From positions 11,036,001-11,100,000 of the forward strand of contig CM034105.1 in the NCBI GenBank assembly GCA_019914945.1: DNA of 64,000 nucleotides, read 5' to 3'. This DNA is from Typha latifolia (taxonomy: Eukaryota > Streptophyta > Magnoliopsida > Poales > Typhaceae). The stretch's first letter is position 1, and the number at the start of each line of letters is the position of its first letter. This document shows, piece after piece, positions 25,494-36,850 of the stretch. Made by a program: the position numbers and the translations under genes. The notes under the pieces were generated by a model, which saw only the letters and a list, made by a program, of their open reading frames with translations, was not told the origin of the DNA and made no database searches.

Positions 25494-26346
25494 CAAACCA
25501 TACCAAACAATTTTTAGCCCAATGCCCCCAACACAACCTAATTAAATATGGATTAAGGGAACCTGTAGTGCGATCATAACCACATGCTCTCTATAGTTAT
25601 GATCTGAACCATCCTTTTCAAATTGGGTGTTCCAAATTTAAACTAATCATCAAGGGTTCCAATACTGATAACTGGACTGCCAATTTTAAAATGACAGCAT
25701 TGTAAACCCCCTCGATCCATCAAATATCATTATAGGCAACATTAACCTAAGTTGTAGCTAGTCTTGATGGATTAGCCTAGTAGCAAAAGGCATAGCCCCC
25801 TTGTCGGGCATTATATAGGTTCAAATCCTCTTAAGAAAAAGAAAGAAAGAGTAAGAGAAGAACAAAATTGCAACCTTCCTGAAATGATACTAGACTATAC
25901 TACTTAAATGAGTTCTATTTCAAGCTTACAAATGTATGCCAATCTTGTATGCTACTGGCGACATATATAGTGAGCATCCAGAATCACAAACACAAGAATC
26001 ATGCTCATAATTTTCCTAGACTAACTCAAATAGAAGCTACTACAAGAAACTTAACCTTGCAAAGTTGAAATCAATTAAAAGTTACCATGGCTTTGAACAA
26101 CAGGGGAGGAAGAGGGCGGGGCACCTAGAAACAATAGGATGGGAGGCATCGGGAAATACCCAAATGCCCATTTCTCCACCATTAGAGATAATTTTAGGTG
26201 AGGAGAGGGTAGAGGATGACTTCCTCTATGCTCACATTCTTACTATTTATAGGAACCAACTCTTCCTCTTCCATCGTCGGCTCTCGGCTGTGATATATAT
26301 TCTTCGATATTACACTATGAGTAAGGGAGGTAGAAGTTGCTCTTAT
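25494..26346. repeat. Direct repeat copy A (about 0.86 kb) left of the Harbinger composite
   Basis: From ACCAAACAATTTTTAGCCC to the TTCGATATTACACTATGAG region this matches 33,644-34,515 in the same order and orientation with scattered substitutions and small indels. The last 300 bp, read on the minus strand, look like a GC-richer gene leader: an ATG at the same place in both copies, then a TTGCAAGGTTAAG donor-like site near 26,055. The frames are not conserved between copies (a 1-nt indel), so coding is doubtful. Confidence 0.85.
25768..25857 (+). mobile_element. tRNA-like SINE head (pol III A and B boxes)
   Basis: ATTAGCCTAGTAGCAAAAGG (25771-25790) resembles an A box and GGTTCAAATCC (25818-25828) is a near-consensus B box, about 30 bp apart as in tRNA-derived SINEs; a purine-rich AAGAAAAAGAAAGAAAGAG tail follows. 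In direct repeat copy B the A-box part is kept (about 33,940-33,960) but the B-box part is replaced by a CTATACTATACTACTT duplication, so that copy is broken. Confidence 0.5.
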
Positions 26347-26899
26347 TAAGAGCATCTCCAATGGGGCTCCAAAACTCCATATTTGGAGCCCGATTGGGCT
26401 CTATATGAGGCTCCGAGCGCAACCCATAGATTTAGAGCCCAGCTATAAATCACTATTTATTATTTTAAAATTTCAGTTATGCTCTCTAAAGCTTAAACAA
26501 ATAATTTAAATTCCGTATGTATCCTTTATTTAATAATCTAATTACTTGTATTGAGTATATAATTAATTTTATTAATCAACTTTTAACAAAAATAGTACCG
26601 TTGCAAAAGGACTTGTCGAAACTTTAAAATGAGTCTAATATTAAATTTTTTAAAATTATTTTAAAATTTTGATTTTTAAAATTATACCATAAATAATTTT
26701 TTTATTTATTATTTAAATTTGGAGTGTTCCAAAATTATTTGGATAATGACTCAAAATTATTTCTGATGTAAACACCAAATGTTAAAATACATACAAAATT
26801 ACATTCATTCATTCAATTAATAGATTTCGAAGCTCAAAATGAGTCTCTCCATCTTAGATCTTTCTATATTGAGCAAGAAATCATCGAAATCATTCATCA

Positions 26900-27588
26900 T
26901 CATTAGCTTCCATCTCTTCAACGATTAGAGGTTGAGTAAAATCAATAACTTTTAGTTTCTCGTCCCGTTCATCCTCCACAGTAATATTGTGTAATATCAT
27001 ATAAGCAGTCACGATGTCATTTAGTACTTGCTTATCCCAAAATCGTGCTGGTCCTTTAATAATAGCAAATTGTGCCTAAAAAATTTCAAATGGTCACTCC
27101 ACATTTTTTTGATATCCTTCTTATTTGGCAACAAAATACTGCTTCTTCGCACCCTAAGATTAATATATAGTTCATACAAGGGTAGACCATTTGAGGTATA
27201 TCTCATCAACCAAGTAAACCCAATATTATATATAATAAGTAAAAAGAGCAATACCATATGCTAGTTTATCAAATAAATTATATGATTGAAATACATTAAC
27301 ATTATTGTTAGAGTCTGCACCCAAAATATGCATGTCATATCCATAAGTTATATAATACTACTACTTTGAAAATAATCATCAAGCTTCCATGATGACATAA
27401 GTACTATTCCACCCAACCTGTTGGGCAAATTTTCGATGCCCAGTAATGCAGTCTGAGTTACCCAACATTTTAGAGAACCTTTGCTTCTCGTCATTGTGTA
27501 GCAACCGTACAATACCATTCGTATTGAGATACCTTATGTATTCTTCTCCAAAAACCTTTATAATTGGTCGACAAAATCTCTTAAACAT
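26900..27588 (-). pseudogene. Harbinger transposase (HARBI1-like nuclease), C-terminal part, decayed
   Basis: Reading leftward, fragments in several frames match the plant Harbinger transposase order: FKRFCRPIIKVFGEEYIR and RFSKMLGNSDCIT (27,588 to about 27,430), then a region ending near 27,020 with a diverged block before the family's ARFWDK position, then HNITVEDERDE and a TQPLIVEEM tail (about 27,000-26,900). Frames are broken by shifts and stops and the N-terminal part is absent, so it cannot encode an active enzyme. Confidence 0.7.
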
Positions 27589-27694
27589 TAGATTGAAATA
27601 GACTCACCAATCTTAATATATTTATCAGCAATATTTACTAATGTTTCATATGCTAACATACAAAGTGTAATTGTTACATTCTCATTTTCTATAT

Positions 27695-28773
27695 TATCAT
27701 GTCTTTAAAAGCCTTGTTCTCGTATGAACATTGGATTCTTATCTTATCTATTTTTTATTAAATTCTTATCTTATCTAATCTTTAAGAGATTTCTATTTTA
27801 TCATATTTTTAAGAGTTGGTCCTCTTGTGAGCATTGAATTCTTATCTTATCTTTAAAAGATTTTTATATATCATATCTTTAAAATAAGATAGAAGAAAAT
27901 AATATTATTAGTTATGTAAAGAGATTTCTTTCTTATCATATTTCTATAATAAATACGAATCATATATTTAAAAACTTTTTATCTTATAGGATCTAAAGTT
28001 TTATTTTATAAATAGTTATATCTAACTTTTCTGATTTACAAATCATCTTTCAAACACTAAGGTCTTAGCAACTGTTTTCATTCAGAAATATTTTGTTCTA
28101 TCCTATGTCGACTATTCGAGAAAGGCATTCACCCGCTAATAATATTAAGTCTTACATTTATCATGGCTTGAGATCTCGCAAAATCCAATTCTAGATACTA
28201 ATTAGACGAAAAATAAGATGTGAAAGAATTACAGTAGTTTTTCATAAGAAAATAAGAAGCTTCTACAGAAAAAAAAAAGACTCTAATATTGTTAAAATAT
28301 CGCAAATTTCATAGTTGCATTCAAAAAATCGAGCGTCTTAACCCAAGCAATACTTCTGAGCTAGATATCGTAAATATCTAACTATATATTTATATTACCT
28401 TGTCATTTCATATATATCTAATTTTCAGATTGTCAAAACTAAACAATTTTATAAAGAATAAACTAACGAAAAAAAGGGATTTCAACTATTTTATAGAGAA
28501 TAAACTATTTTATAAAGAGTAAATTTATATTTCAAAGAAAAAAGACAAAGAGGAGATCAACATAGTTTAATTCTAAAGAAATCTTTCAAACTGTAAGATA
28601 AATTTTTAACAATATAAAAAAAGAAGAAAAATATGAATTTTATAAGAATAATAGGCAACAAATAATGATGACTAAATTAAAACATAATAAGAAAAAGTTA
28701 AAGCGACAAGCTATGCAATTATAACAGAGCTCTGCAAATATACTATAGGAAAATAAAGGCTCCAAATATAGAG

Positions 28774-28821
<48 letters not shown>

Positions 28822-30500
28822 TGTATTTTAAATTAATTAATAGATCCTCTTAACGTTATTATTTTTTAATAAAAATTATATGGTTAGAAAACTCTCATCA
28901 AAATTTTAAAAGTAAGACTAATATTCAATAATATTAGAAGTAATTCTAAGTTACTAATTTTTTAATTATAAGGCTCAAAATTACATTATACGAAATAAGC
29001 ATTGAAGTTACATTACACTGAATAAGTAAAAATTAGCATTTAATAAGTATATTGATCTTCCGATGAACCTCTGACTTGAAAATTACTATTGCTTCTTCTA
29101 ATGATTTTATGTCTTTTTTCTTTGAAAGAAAGCACGTTCATCTATATCTTCAATCTTACTTAAATCAATTAATAAGATTTCTCAATCCTCGCAATCACGA
29201 TTAATATTCATTTGCATAGCTAATTGTTCTAATTGCATAGTTCGTTGTTCTAACTTATTCTTATCATTTTTTAATATAGTCATCAAAATTTGTAACATAT
29301 TATTCCTACAAAATTCATGTTTCTCATATTGTTCTTTTATACTGTTAAAATTATCTTTTACATCTTAAAAGATTCCTTTAGATTTAAACTCTGTCTGTGT
29401 CTTCTTTATCTTCTTACTTCCAATAAAATGACTTGATGAATTAGGACAAAGAGACTAGTCATTACCCATGGAATATAAATTTACTCTTTGTGTTGAGATT
29501 GACAAAATTTATCGTATTCAACTACGATTCTTAAGAGAAGCCTGACTTTGAAGGTGTAAGTGTAGGATCGACCGACTTATCAGCTAAAAAACAACCAAAC
29601 ATGACCAAATTGAAACCCCATTTTCTTGTTGGTTTCTTATCTATAAAAGAATTTTAGCTTTAACAATCTAACAAAGAAAGTTAAAAATTAGATATATTCG
29701 AAGAACAAAGTAATATATACAGAGTTAAAAACTTACTATATCTGATTCAAAAACTCATCTTGAGTTAAGAAGTTCAATCTTTCGAATACAACCATGAAAT
29801 TTATTTATGACTTTTTTAATTGCATCCATGCAATATTTTAATATTAGAGTCCTTTGTTATCTGAAGAAGTTTTATTTTTTTATAAAAACTATTGTAATTC
29901 TCTCTCATATCTTATCTTTCGTCTAATTAATACCTAAGATTGAGTCTTGAAAGACCTTAAGCTATAATAAATGTAAGACTTAATATTCTTGATTGGTGAA
30001 TGTCTTTCCTCGAACAGTCGACATAATGTTAAAAAAAATTCTAAATAAAAACAATTGCTAAGAATCTAATGCTTAAAAGATGATTTGTAAATAAAAAAAA
30101 AGTTAGATGTCACTATTTATAAGACAATTTTAGATTAGATAAAATAAGTTTTTAAGATAAGATTCCTATCTTATTATAAAGATAGAAATCTCTTTACATA
30201 TCAAATAAGACTTTTTTGTCCTTATCTTATCTTAAATATTGAAATACATGATAAGATAAAAATATCTTTATGAGATATTATTCTTTTTTCCTATCTTTAT
30301 CTTAAAGATATAATAAGATAAAAATCTTTTAAAAATAAGATAAGAATCTAATACTCACAAGAGGATTAAGCTCTTAAAAACATAATAAAATAGAAATTTC
30401 TTAAAGATTAAATAAAATAAGAATTCAATAAAAATCAGATAAGATAAAAATTCAATGCTCACAAAAAAAAAAGAAAACCTCTTAAAGACATAATAAGATA
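27695..30500. mobile_element. Nested fold-back element with arms of about 600 bp
   Basis: The left arm (about 27,695-28,300) and right arm (about 29,860-30,500) are inverted versions of each other: TAATATTAAGTCTTACATTTAT at the left mirrors ATAAATGTAAGACTTAATATT at the right, and the TCTTATCTTATC-rich runs mirror GATAAGATAAGA runs. The interior holds an (AT)n run (28,770-28,815), a Harbinger-TIR-like GGCTCCAAATATAGAGC near 28,751 and the ORF1-like relic. Ends are approximate and no target duplication was determined. Confidence 0.6.
29040..29480 (-). pseudogene. Harbinger ORF1-like (Myb/NAM-associated type) relic
   Basis: The minus strand, with stops, reads through a Q/E/K-rich coiled-coil-like stretch (KNDKNKLEQRTMQLEQLAMQ) followed by IDERAFFQRKKT. 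This is the style of the C-terminal part of the second protein of plant Harbinger elements, the DNA-binding accessory ORF. Several in-frame stops make it dead. Its strand matches that of the left transposase fragment. The assignment rests on sequence style and context. Confidence 0.35.
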
Positions 30501-30949
30501 AAAAAAATATAACAACCGTATATTGTATAACATATGAAACATCAGTAGATATTACTGATGAATACATTAGGATTGATGAGTCTACTTCAATCTAATATTT
30601 AAGAAATTTTGTTAAACAATTACAGAGATTTTTGAAGAATACTTGAGTTACCCCAATACGAGTGACATTGCACAGTTACTATAGAAAAGTGAAGAGCGAG
30701 AATTCTCTAAAATGTTTGGTAGTTTAGACTACATGCACTATGCATGAAAAAATTGTCTAACGAGTTGAGCGAAACAGTACTCAAGAGACAATGGAGGCTC
30801 GACGATTATTCTCGAGATAGTAACATCACATGATATAGATATGGCATGCATACTTTAAGTTATCAAGCTCCAACAATGATGTTAATGTATTATAATTATT
30901 TAATTTATTTAATAAACTAGCATACGGTAATGCTTATCTGCTTATTATT

Positions 30950-31640
30950 CTATTTTCCAAGCTAATTATTTAAGCTCGAATCTATAAACTCAAGCTCGGC
31001 TCGGTTAGGCTTGTATATTATATAAATATAATTACATATATATATATATAACAAGTTTAGAACTGTTAGATCTAAGATCCAACGGATAGTGTGATAATAA
31101 AAACCCTAGCCAACGATCATCTTTAATATTGTCACCTCCCCAAACTATCTCAATGTCTTCTCCCTTAGCCTCATCCGCACGTTCATCCTCTCTATCCTCC
31201 CTGTCCACCTCCATGACTCCGCCATCTTTACCCTCCTACTCCATTAAGCCCTCGCCTATGTGACATCCTTCGCCATCCTCACCCCCTACAGTCGCTTTGT
31301 AGGCGAGATCTCCCATTCCCTCCTTGCCTCTTGCGAAGAGGCATCTCCCCACCCTCGCCCTCGACAACCACTTCATCTTTCATGTGATGTCATCATTGAC
31401 TCCTAGACACTAGCGTCTAGCCAGCCCGAATACCCGAGCTTCGCCAATGGTGCAAAGATGGGGTGGATTTTTAATCAGTCGAGGCGAGAAGCGCCGCTAG
31501 TAGTGGGAGGGAGTTCGCCTTAGTGAGGGATCGAGCTGCATCCTGTGGATTACTTATGAGCTGTCAACCCGAGCTCAAGCTTCATCGAGCTAAAAATGAG
31601 CTAAGCCAAGCTGTGCCCAACTCACTTAAGCTCGATTCAT
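30950..31640. other. GC-richer inserted segment with gene-like composition, possible captured fragment
   Basis: Between about 31,080 and 31,520 the sequence switches from AT-rich to C-rich with codon-like periodicity. One plus frame reads ILTPYSRFVGEISHSLLASC before a stop. The flanks carry AAGCTCGGCTCGG-type words (30,990-31,010) and GAGCTCAAGCTTCATCGAGC-type words (31,570-31,590). That suggests a transposon that captured a gene piece; the source gene is not recognised. Confidence 0.35.
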
Positions 31641-31649
31641 TTACACTCG

Positions 31650-31790
31650 AAACCATGAAAACTTGTATGCACAATATGATTGTAAAAAATGAACAGGACA
31701 AGGAGCCAAATATAATTGATTCTACTCAACCTTTAATCGTTGAAGAGATGAAAACCAATGATGAACGATTTCAATGATTTCTCACTTGAT
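31650..31790 (+). pseudogene. Second Harbinger transposase C-terminal remnant, plus strand
   Basis: The plus strand reads MKTCMHNMIVKNEQDKEPN and then STQPLIVEEMKTNDE before stops. It is the same C-terminal tail as the minus-strand remnant near 26,900-27,000 (HNITVEDERDE, TQPLIVEEM), so two transposase ends of one family lie in opposite orientation at the two ends of the composite. Confidence 0.65.
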
Positions 31791-31929
31791 ATAGAAGATT
31801 CAAGATAGAGAAACTCACTTTGAATTTCAAAATAAGCTGATTAAACACTTATATAAGAGATACAGGAATGAATGAATGTAATTTTTTTTCTTTGTTTGCT
31901 TTGAATTTAGAGGGTTCCTAAATAGCAAA

Positions 31930-32965
31930 ATTTTTTTTTCCTAATCTAGTTTGGTATCCACTCCCAAGATAAATATTAATATATAAATTCTAATATCATT
32001 TTAAATTAATTTTAATTTTACTCTTGACATGACTTAAATCTATTAATTTTATATCTTATCAATCTTATCTCTTATCTCTTCCAAGATATATATCAAATCA
32101 TGTCTAATCGAGTCTCTCTCCTCTCTTTTGACACCATATAAGCCAACAAATATACACTTATGCTCTCAAATGACTATTATAGACACCATATTAGCCAACA
32201 AATATGCACTTAAGCTTGCATTTAACTATTATAGACACCATATAAGCCAGCAAATATGCACTTAAGCTGTAAATGACTATTATAAACACTATATAAGCAA
32301 ACAAATAAAACTATTATAAACACTGTATTATAATTTTATTATCATACAAACATTCTAATATTCTAAAATTATACTATTATAATATTTATATATTCATATA
32401 TTATAATACAATTATATTATATTATTTATACATTATAAAATATTCATATAATATTATATAATATACATGTATTATAATAATATAATATTAACATTTCATA
32501 ATATAACATTATAAATACAAATATTATAATATCATATTATTATAGTATAATAATGTTCATATATTATAATACACCATATAATATTTGTATATTATAATAA
32601 TGACTACCATTATGACATGAAAAAATATTTTCATCCATTAAATTTATAAATCATTCATTTCCCTCCAAAACCAACACTTTTTCACATTACACCATAATTA
32701 ATAAATACACTCTTAGCCTAATTAAGAACCAAACACTAATCTCGATTAGACATGATTTGACATTTTATAATATAAAATATGAATATTTTAGAAGAGAGAT
32801 GAGAGATAAGATTGATGAGATATGAAATTAATAAATTTAAGTCATGTCAAAGGAAAAATTGAAATCAATTCAAATAATATTAGAATTTATATATTAGTAT
32901 TTATTTGAGGAGTGGGTATTGAGCTAGATTCGGGAAAAAAAATCATTTGTTGTTTGTGATTATTG
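31930..32965. mobile_element. Nested non-autonomous element with long (about 200 bp) inverted ends
   Basis: The left part (ATATATAAATTCTAATATCA, then CTTGACATGACTTAAAT, then TCGATTAGACATG in complement) is mirrored at about 32,740-32,960 (CTCGATTAGACATGATTTG, then ATTTAAGTCATGTCAA, then TTAGAATTTATATATTAGTA). The core holds a 52-bp minisatellite and a very AT-rich palindromic stretch (about 32,320-32,610). No coding capacity; MITE or fold-back type. Confidence 0.7.
32130..32335. repeat. 52-bp minisatellite, four copies
   Basis: ACACCATATAAGCC-type unit starts fall at 32131, 32183, 32235 and about 32286, spaced 52, 52 and 51 bp. Units share CACTTAAGCT and ACTATTATA. The last unit is truncated and runs into AT palindromes. 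Confidence 0.85.
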
Positions 32966-33643
32966 AATCAGGATAGTCCCTACACTAGTTAAAGAACCCC
33001 CCCTGAACTCAAAATAAATAATGGCTAAATTACCTTAGCCTAGTTCAAGGTATCTAAATCAAGACTAAGAAATAGGGCGAGTTAATCTAGTTCAGAGATT
33101 AACTTGAAACCAAATAAGGCCTTATATTTTTTTTTATTTGATATATTTCATGTTTGATGTAATTTTATATTTGGTATTTACATTGGGAGATAATTTTGAG
33201 TTATTATCCAAATAATTTTAGGACACTCCAATTTTAAATAACAAAAAAAAAAATATTTATTATATAATTTAAAAAATCAAAATTTATAAATAATTTAATA
33301 TTGGACTCAATTTAAGGGTCTTGATAAGACCTTTTCAACAGTACTATTTTTATTAAAAACTAATTATGCACTCATTTTAAATAATTAGATTATTAAATAG
33401 AGGATATAAGCGAAATTTAAATTATCAACTTAAGTTTTAAAAAGCAAAACTAAAATTTTAAAATAATGAATATTAATTCAGAGCTAGGCTCTAAATTAGT
33501 GGGTGGGACTTCAAATTTGGAGCCCCACTGTAGCAGGCTCTATATGGGCTCCAAATTTAAAGCCCCATATAAAGTCCGATTGGAACTCAACCAAGCTCCA
33601 AATATAGAGTTTTGGAGCCCAGTTGGAGATACCTATAAACCAC

Positions 33644-34515
33644 CAAACAATTTTTAGCCCAATGCCCCAATACAACGTAAATAAATATGGATTAAGGGAA
33701 CCTGTAGTGAGTTCATAACAGCATGCTCTCTATAGTTATGATCTGAACCATCCATTTCAAATTGGGTGTTCCGAATTTAGACTGATCATCAAGGGTTTAC
33801 TGATATCGGGACTGCCAATTTTAAAATGGACAATTTGAATCATAACTGCACCTGCAATTATTATAGCATTGTAAATCCCCTCGATCCATCAAATATCATT
33901 ACAGGCAACATTAACCTAAGTTGTAGTTAGTCTTGTTGGATTAGCCTAGTAGCATAAGGCATAGCCCCTTGTTTGAGCATCACTATACTATACTACTTAA
34001 ATGATACTAGACTACTACTTAAATTAGTTCTTTTTCAAGAAAAAGAAAGAAAGAGTAGGCGAAGAACAAAGTTGCTACCTTCCTGAAATGATACTAGACT
34101 ATACTACTTAGATGAGTTCTTTTTCAAGCTTACAAATGTATGCTAATCTTGTATGCTAGTGGCTACATATATAGAGAGCATCTAGAATCACAAGCACAAG
34201 AATCATACTCATAATTTTCCTAGACTAACTCAAATAGAAGCAACTACATGAAACTTAACCTTGCAAAGTTGAAATCAATCAAAAGTTACCATGGCTATGA
34301 ACAACAGGGGAAGGAAGAGGAAGAGGCACCTAGAAACAACAGGAATGGGAGGCGTCGGGAAATACCCAAATCCCCATTTCTCCACCATTAGAGAGGATTT
34401 TAGGTGAGGAGAGGGAAGAGGACGACTTCCTCGACCGTCACATTCTTACTCTTTGTAAGAACCAACTCTTCCTCTTCCCCCGTCGGCTCTCAGCCGTGAT
34501 TCTTCGGTATTACGC
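33644..34515. repeat. Direct repeat copy B (about 0.87 kb) right of the Harbinger composite
   Basis: It starts within 10 bp of the right transposon end with ACCAAACAATTTTTAGCCC and follows copy A to the TTCTTCGGTATTACGCCATG region. It differs by substitutions and by an internal duplication of the ATACTAGACTACTACTT area (about 33,990-34,035). See copy A for content. Confidence 0.85.
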
Positions 34516-36219
34516 CATGGGTGAGTGGAGAAGGACAGTGGGTTTGTTACATAATCTATATTTATGGAATCCAAAGATAAATTGTTACATAATCTAAAGA
34601 TGAGTATTTATGGAATAAATAATTATATCTATGGAATTTTATAAATATTACATTAGTCTATCTCTATACTTGTATATTTTATTAGCAACCATATATAGTT
34701 TGATATAATACACATATTTTAATAGAAAAAGATACTTAATAGTACTATCATATACATCTAGGTGCCTTTCATTAAGTTATTCCTAGGTCTGACTGATGGA
34801 AGGAGGAAGTAAAGTTAGACGAAAAAGATGGGTTTGACTAATCTTTGGTGGAAAAATTCTATGTTTATTTTAACTTTATTTCTAGCAGGGTAGAATTATT
34901 TTGAATGCGTAAGATAAGTACTTTCACTCTTATGACAAAAGAATATTTTATAGTCATCCATTCTTATAGCACTCTCTATGTGGAAAAAGACTGTAGAATG
35001 ACAGTTTAGAGGTAAAGTTTTGTTAACTATGATTTTTATTAGAGATGTGAAAAATAAAGAGAGAGAGTTCGGTGAAGAACTACTCTTTGTTACAATTGAA
35101 ATAATTATGCTATTGCAAGAGAAGAATATATAAGTAATATATTTTTTTCTCTCTTCGTACTTGCTTCTGCCTCTTTTAAGGTACACATTCTCTCTCCTAA
35201 TAAATAAATAGAAAATTAGAAAAGATAAAAGTCATTTAAAACAAACAAAAAATACTCACATAAATTTTGACTTCTATAGATGAAAAATAATATAGGATTA
35301 AGGCTTTGAGTAAAGAGAAAAAATTTCATCAAATAATTCATTTATCCTACATATTTTAAATTGTGGCTTCTAAGGAATCGTCTTTCTAAGTTCGTCACGA
35401 TAAAAGATGTTGGCAAATATAGCTTTCAAGCCACTTGAGGCTTTCTTGAGAATACGTAACTAGAGATAAGATATCAAGAAAAGATGATGAAAATTTAACG
35501 GATTATAAAAGAATAGCCTAACATATTTAACTATGATCACAATATCAGAGTGATACACCTTCTAAAGAATCCCTTTCACATAACAAGTTAACGATTTTTT
35601 AGAAAGCCAAAGAAAGTTTATGCAAGAAAATTAACAATTTTCTTTGTATGCAACTTATGTTGAACCCTAAGATAGATTTCAATAGTTTTATCCGAATACA
35701 CATAAATTGTGATGTGATGCTAATTTTTAGCCAACATAAATTACTAACAGTTACTGAAGTTTATATGAGGGGTCCGAATAGCAAGATGAGTGTGTCACAA
35801 CTACGGATAAACCACCTATTGATGAACAAGTGCATAAAACAACACAAGAGAACAACATTGACATATATGTTGATATTGTGCAGGGAATATAAATAAAGAT
35901 GAGATAAGAGAAGGAAAATATTCTGTTGTGGATGTATATTTTTTTTTAACATTGAATGGAGTGGTGAAAAAAGATGATAATAGCTCATCTAAAGACAATT
36001 GTAGATTTGATAACTCATTTGAAGAAGATGACAAAGTTGCTTAAAGTGAGAAGAATTTTTTTTTCTAAAGAAGAAATAATTTTCATCTCATGATAAACTA
36101 GTGATAACATGTGTAGTATTTCATTTTTCAAAAGATGAAATAAGATAATAGTTTGACGAATACCATAACAACTTAAGCTAAAAATATTTTTTTCCAACTA
36201 TATCAATGATGCAGACATC
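34516..36219. other. Intergenic DNA without recognised genes
   Basis: AT-rich sequence with short open frames on both strands and no splice context, motif or homologue that I recognise. Probably old transposon debris. Confidence 0.4.
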
Positions 36220-36720
36220 ATTGATAGGACTCGATCGCGTGTGTACCAGCGCACCAACAGTTGATGATCCCTCCTATAAGGATCTAGTTCTAATTTTGAT
36301 ATTTAGGGTATTTTTTATTTATTTCCTATATAGAGTGTTTTTTGCTTAATTCCATTGTAGGTCTATATATAGAACTATTATATTTTCTTTGGAGGTTTCT
36401 TTGGAGATTAAGAAAAGTTTATGAGGTTAATGAAAGTTTATGAGATTTTGCTTTATAAAGAATTTTGGTGGTGGAGGTGTGAAACCCCATTCCTTCCCTT
36501 CTTATTTTCCTATTTTATCTTTCTCCACCATGTTTTAGTATAGCATCATTTTGGTATCAAAGACTAGGACATCATTTTGGTATCAAAGACTATGATGGTA
36601 TCAGAGACTAGGACACGACGAGTAAGAAAATTACCGTCGACAAGGAATAAAAAGAGTGTTGTAATAGCGGAATCATCACCGTCCTTCAAAAATTAATTGT
36701 GATTGCATTATTCAGTGATC
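36220..36720 (+). mobile_element. LTR-like fragment followed by a primer-binding-site-like motif
   Basis: About 320 bp with a TATA-like TATATATAGAAC (near 36,365) and a T-rich 3' part end at about 36,545. TTGGTATCAAAG (repeated once) and TGGTATCAGAGAC follow, resembling the tRNA-Met primer site (TGGTATCAGAGC) of plant LTR retrotransposons. Only a short leader follows before unrelated sequence, so the element is truncated. Confidence 0.45.
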
Positions 36721-36850
36721 TACTAAAAAATTGAAAAAAAAGAAAACAAAAAGAAAAACAAAAGAAAAAAAAGAATATTAAGTGATCTACTAAAAAATTG
36801 AAAAAAAAGAAAAGAAAAAGAAAAACAAAAGAAAAAAGAAAAAGAAGAGG
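36714..36850. repeat. 67-bp tandem duplication, A-rich
   Basis: AGTGATCTACTAAAAAATTG starts at 36714 and again at 36781, each followed by an A/G-rich run. The two units are near-identical except in the run. Confidence 0.85.

Larger units (their letters stand above)
26350..33634. mobile_element. Composite PIF/Harbinger-type DNA transposon with nested insertions
   Basis: The left end GAGCATCTCCAATGGGGCTC (from 26350, preceded by TAA at 26347-26349) is matched in inverted orientation by the right end (CTCCAAATATAGAGTTTTGG then AGCCCAGTTGGAGATACC, to about 33634). Inverted similarity continues for several hundred bp inward (for example ATTATTTGGATAATGACTC against GAGTTATTATCCAAATAAT). Termini, TAA-type flank and transposase remnants fit PIF/Harbinger. 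Unusually, both ends carry a transposase 3' end pointing inward from the termini: minus strand at the left, plus strand at the right. This suggests an inverted pair of the same end. Inner insertions are listed separately. The right target-site copy is imperfect. Confidence 0.7.

Noticed and set aside
25768..25857. A functional tRNA gene
   Set aside because: A- and B-box-like motifs are present but no acceptor stem or anticodon arm pairs properly; a SINE head fits better.
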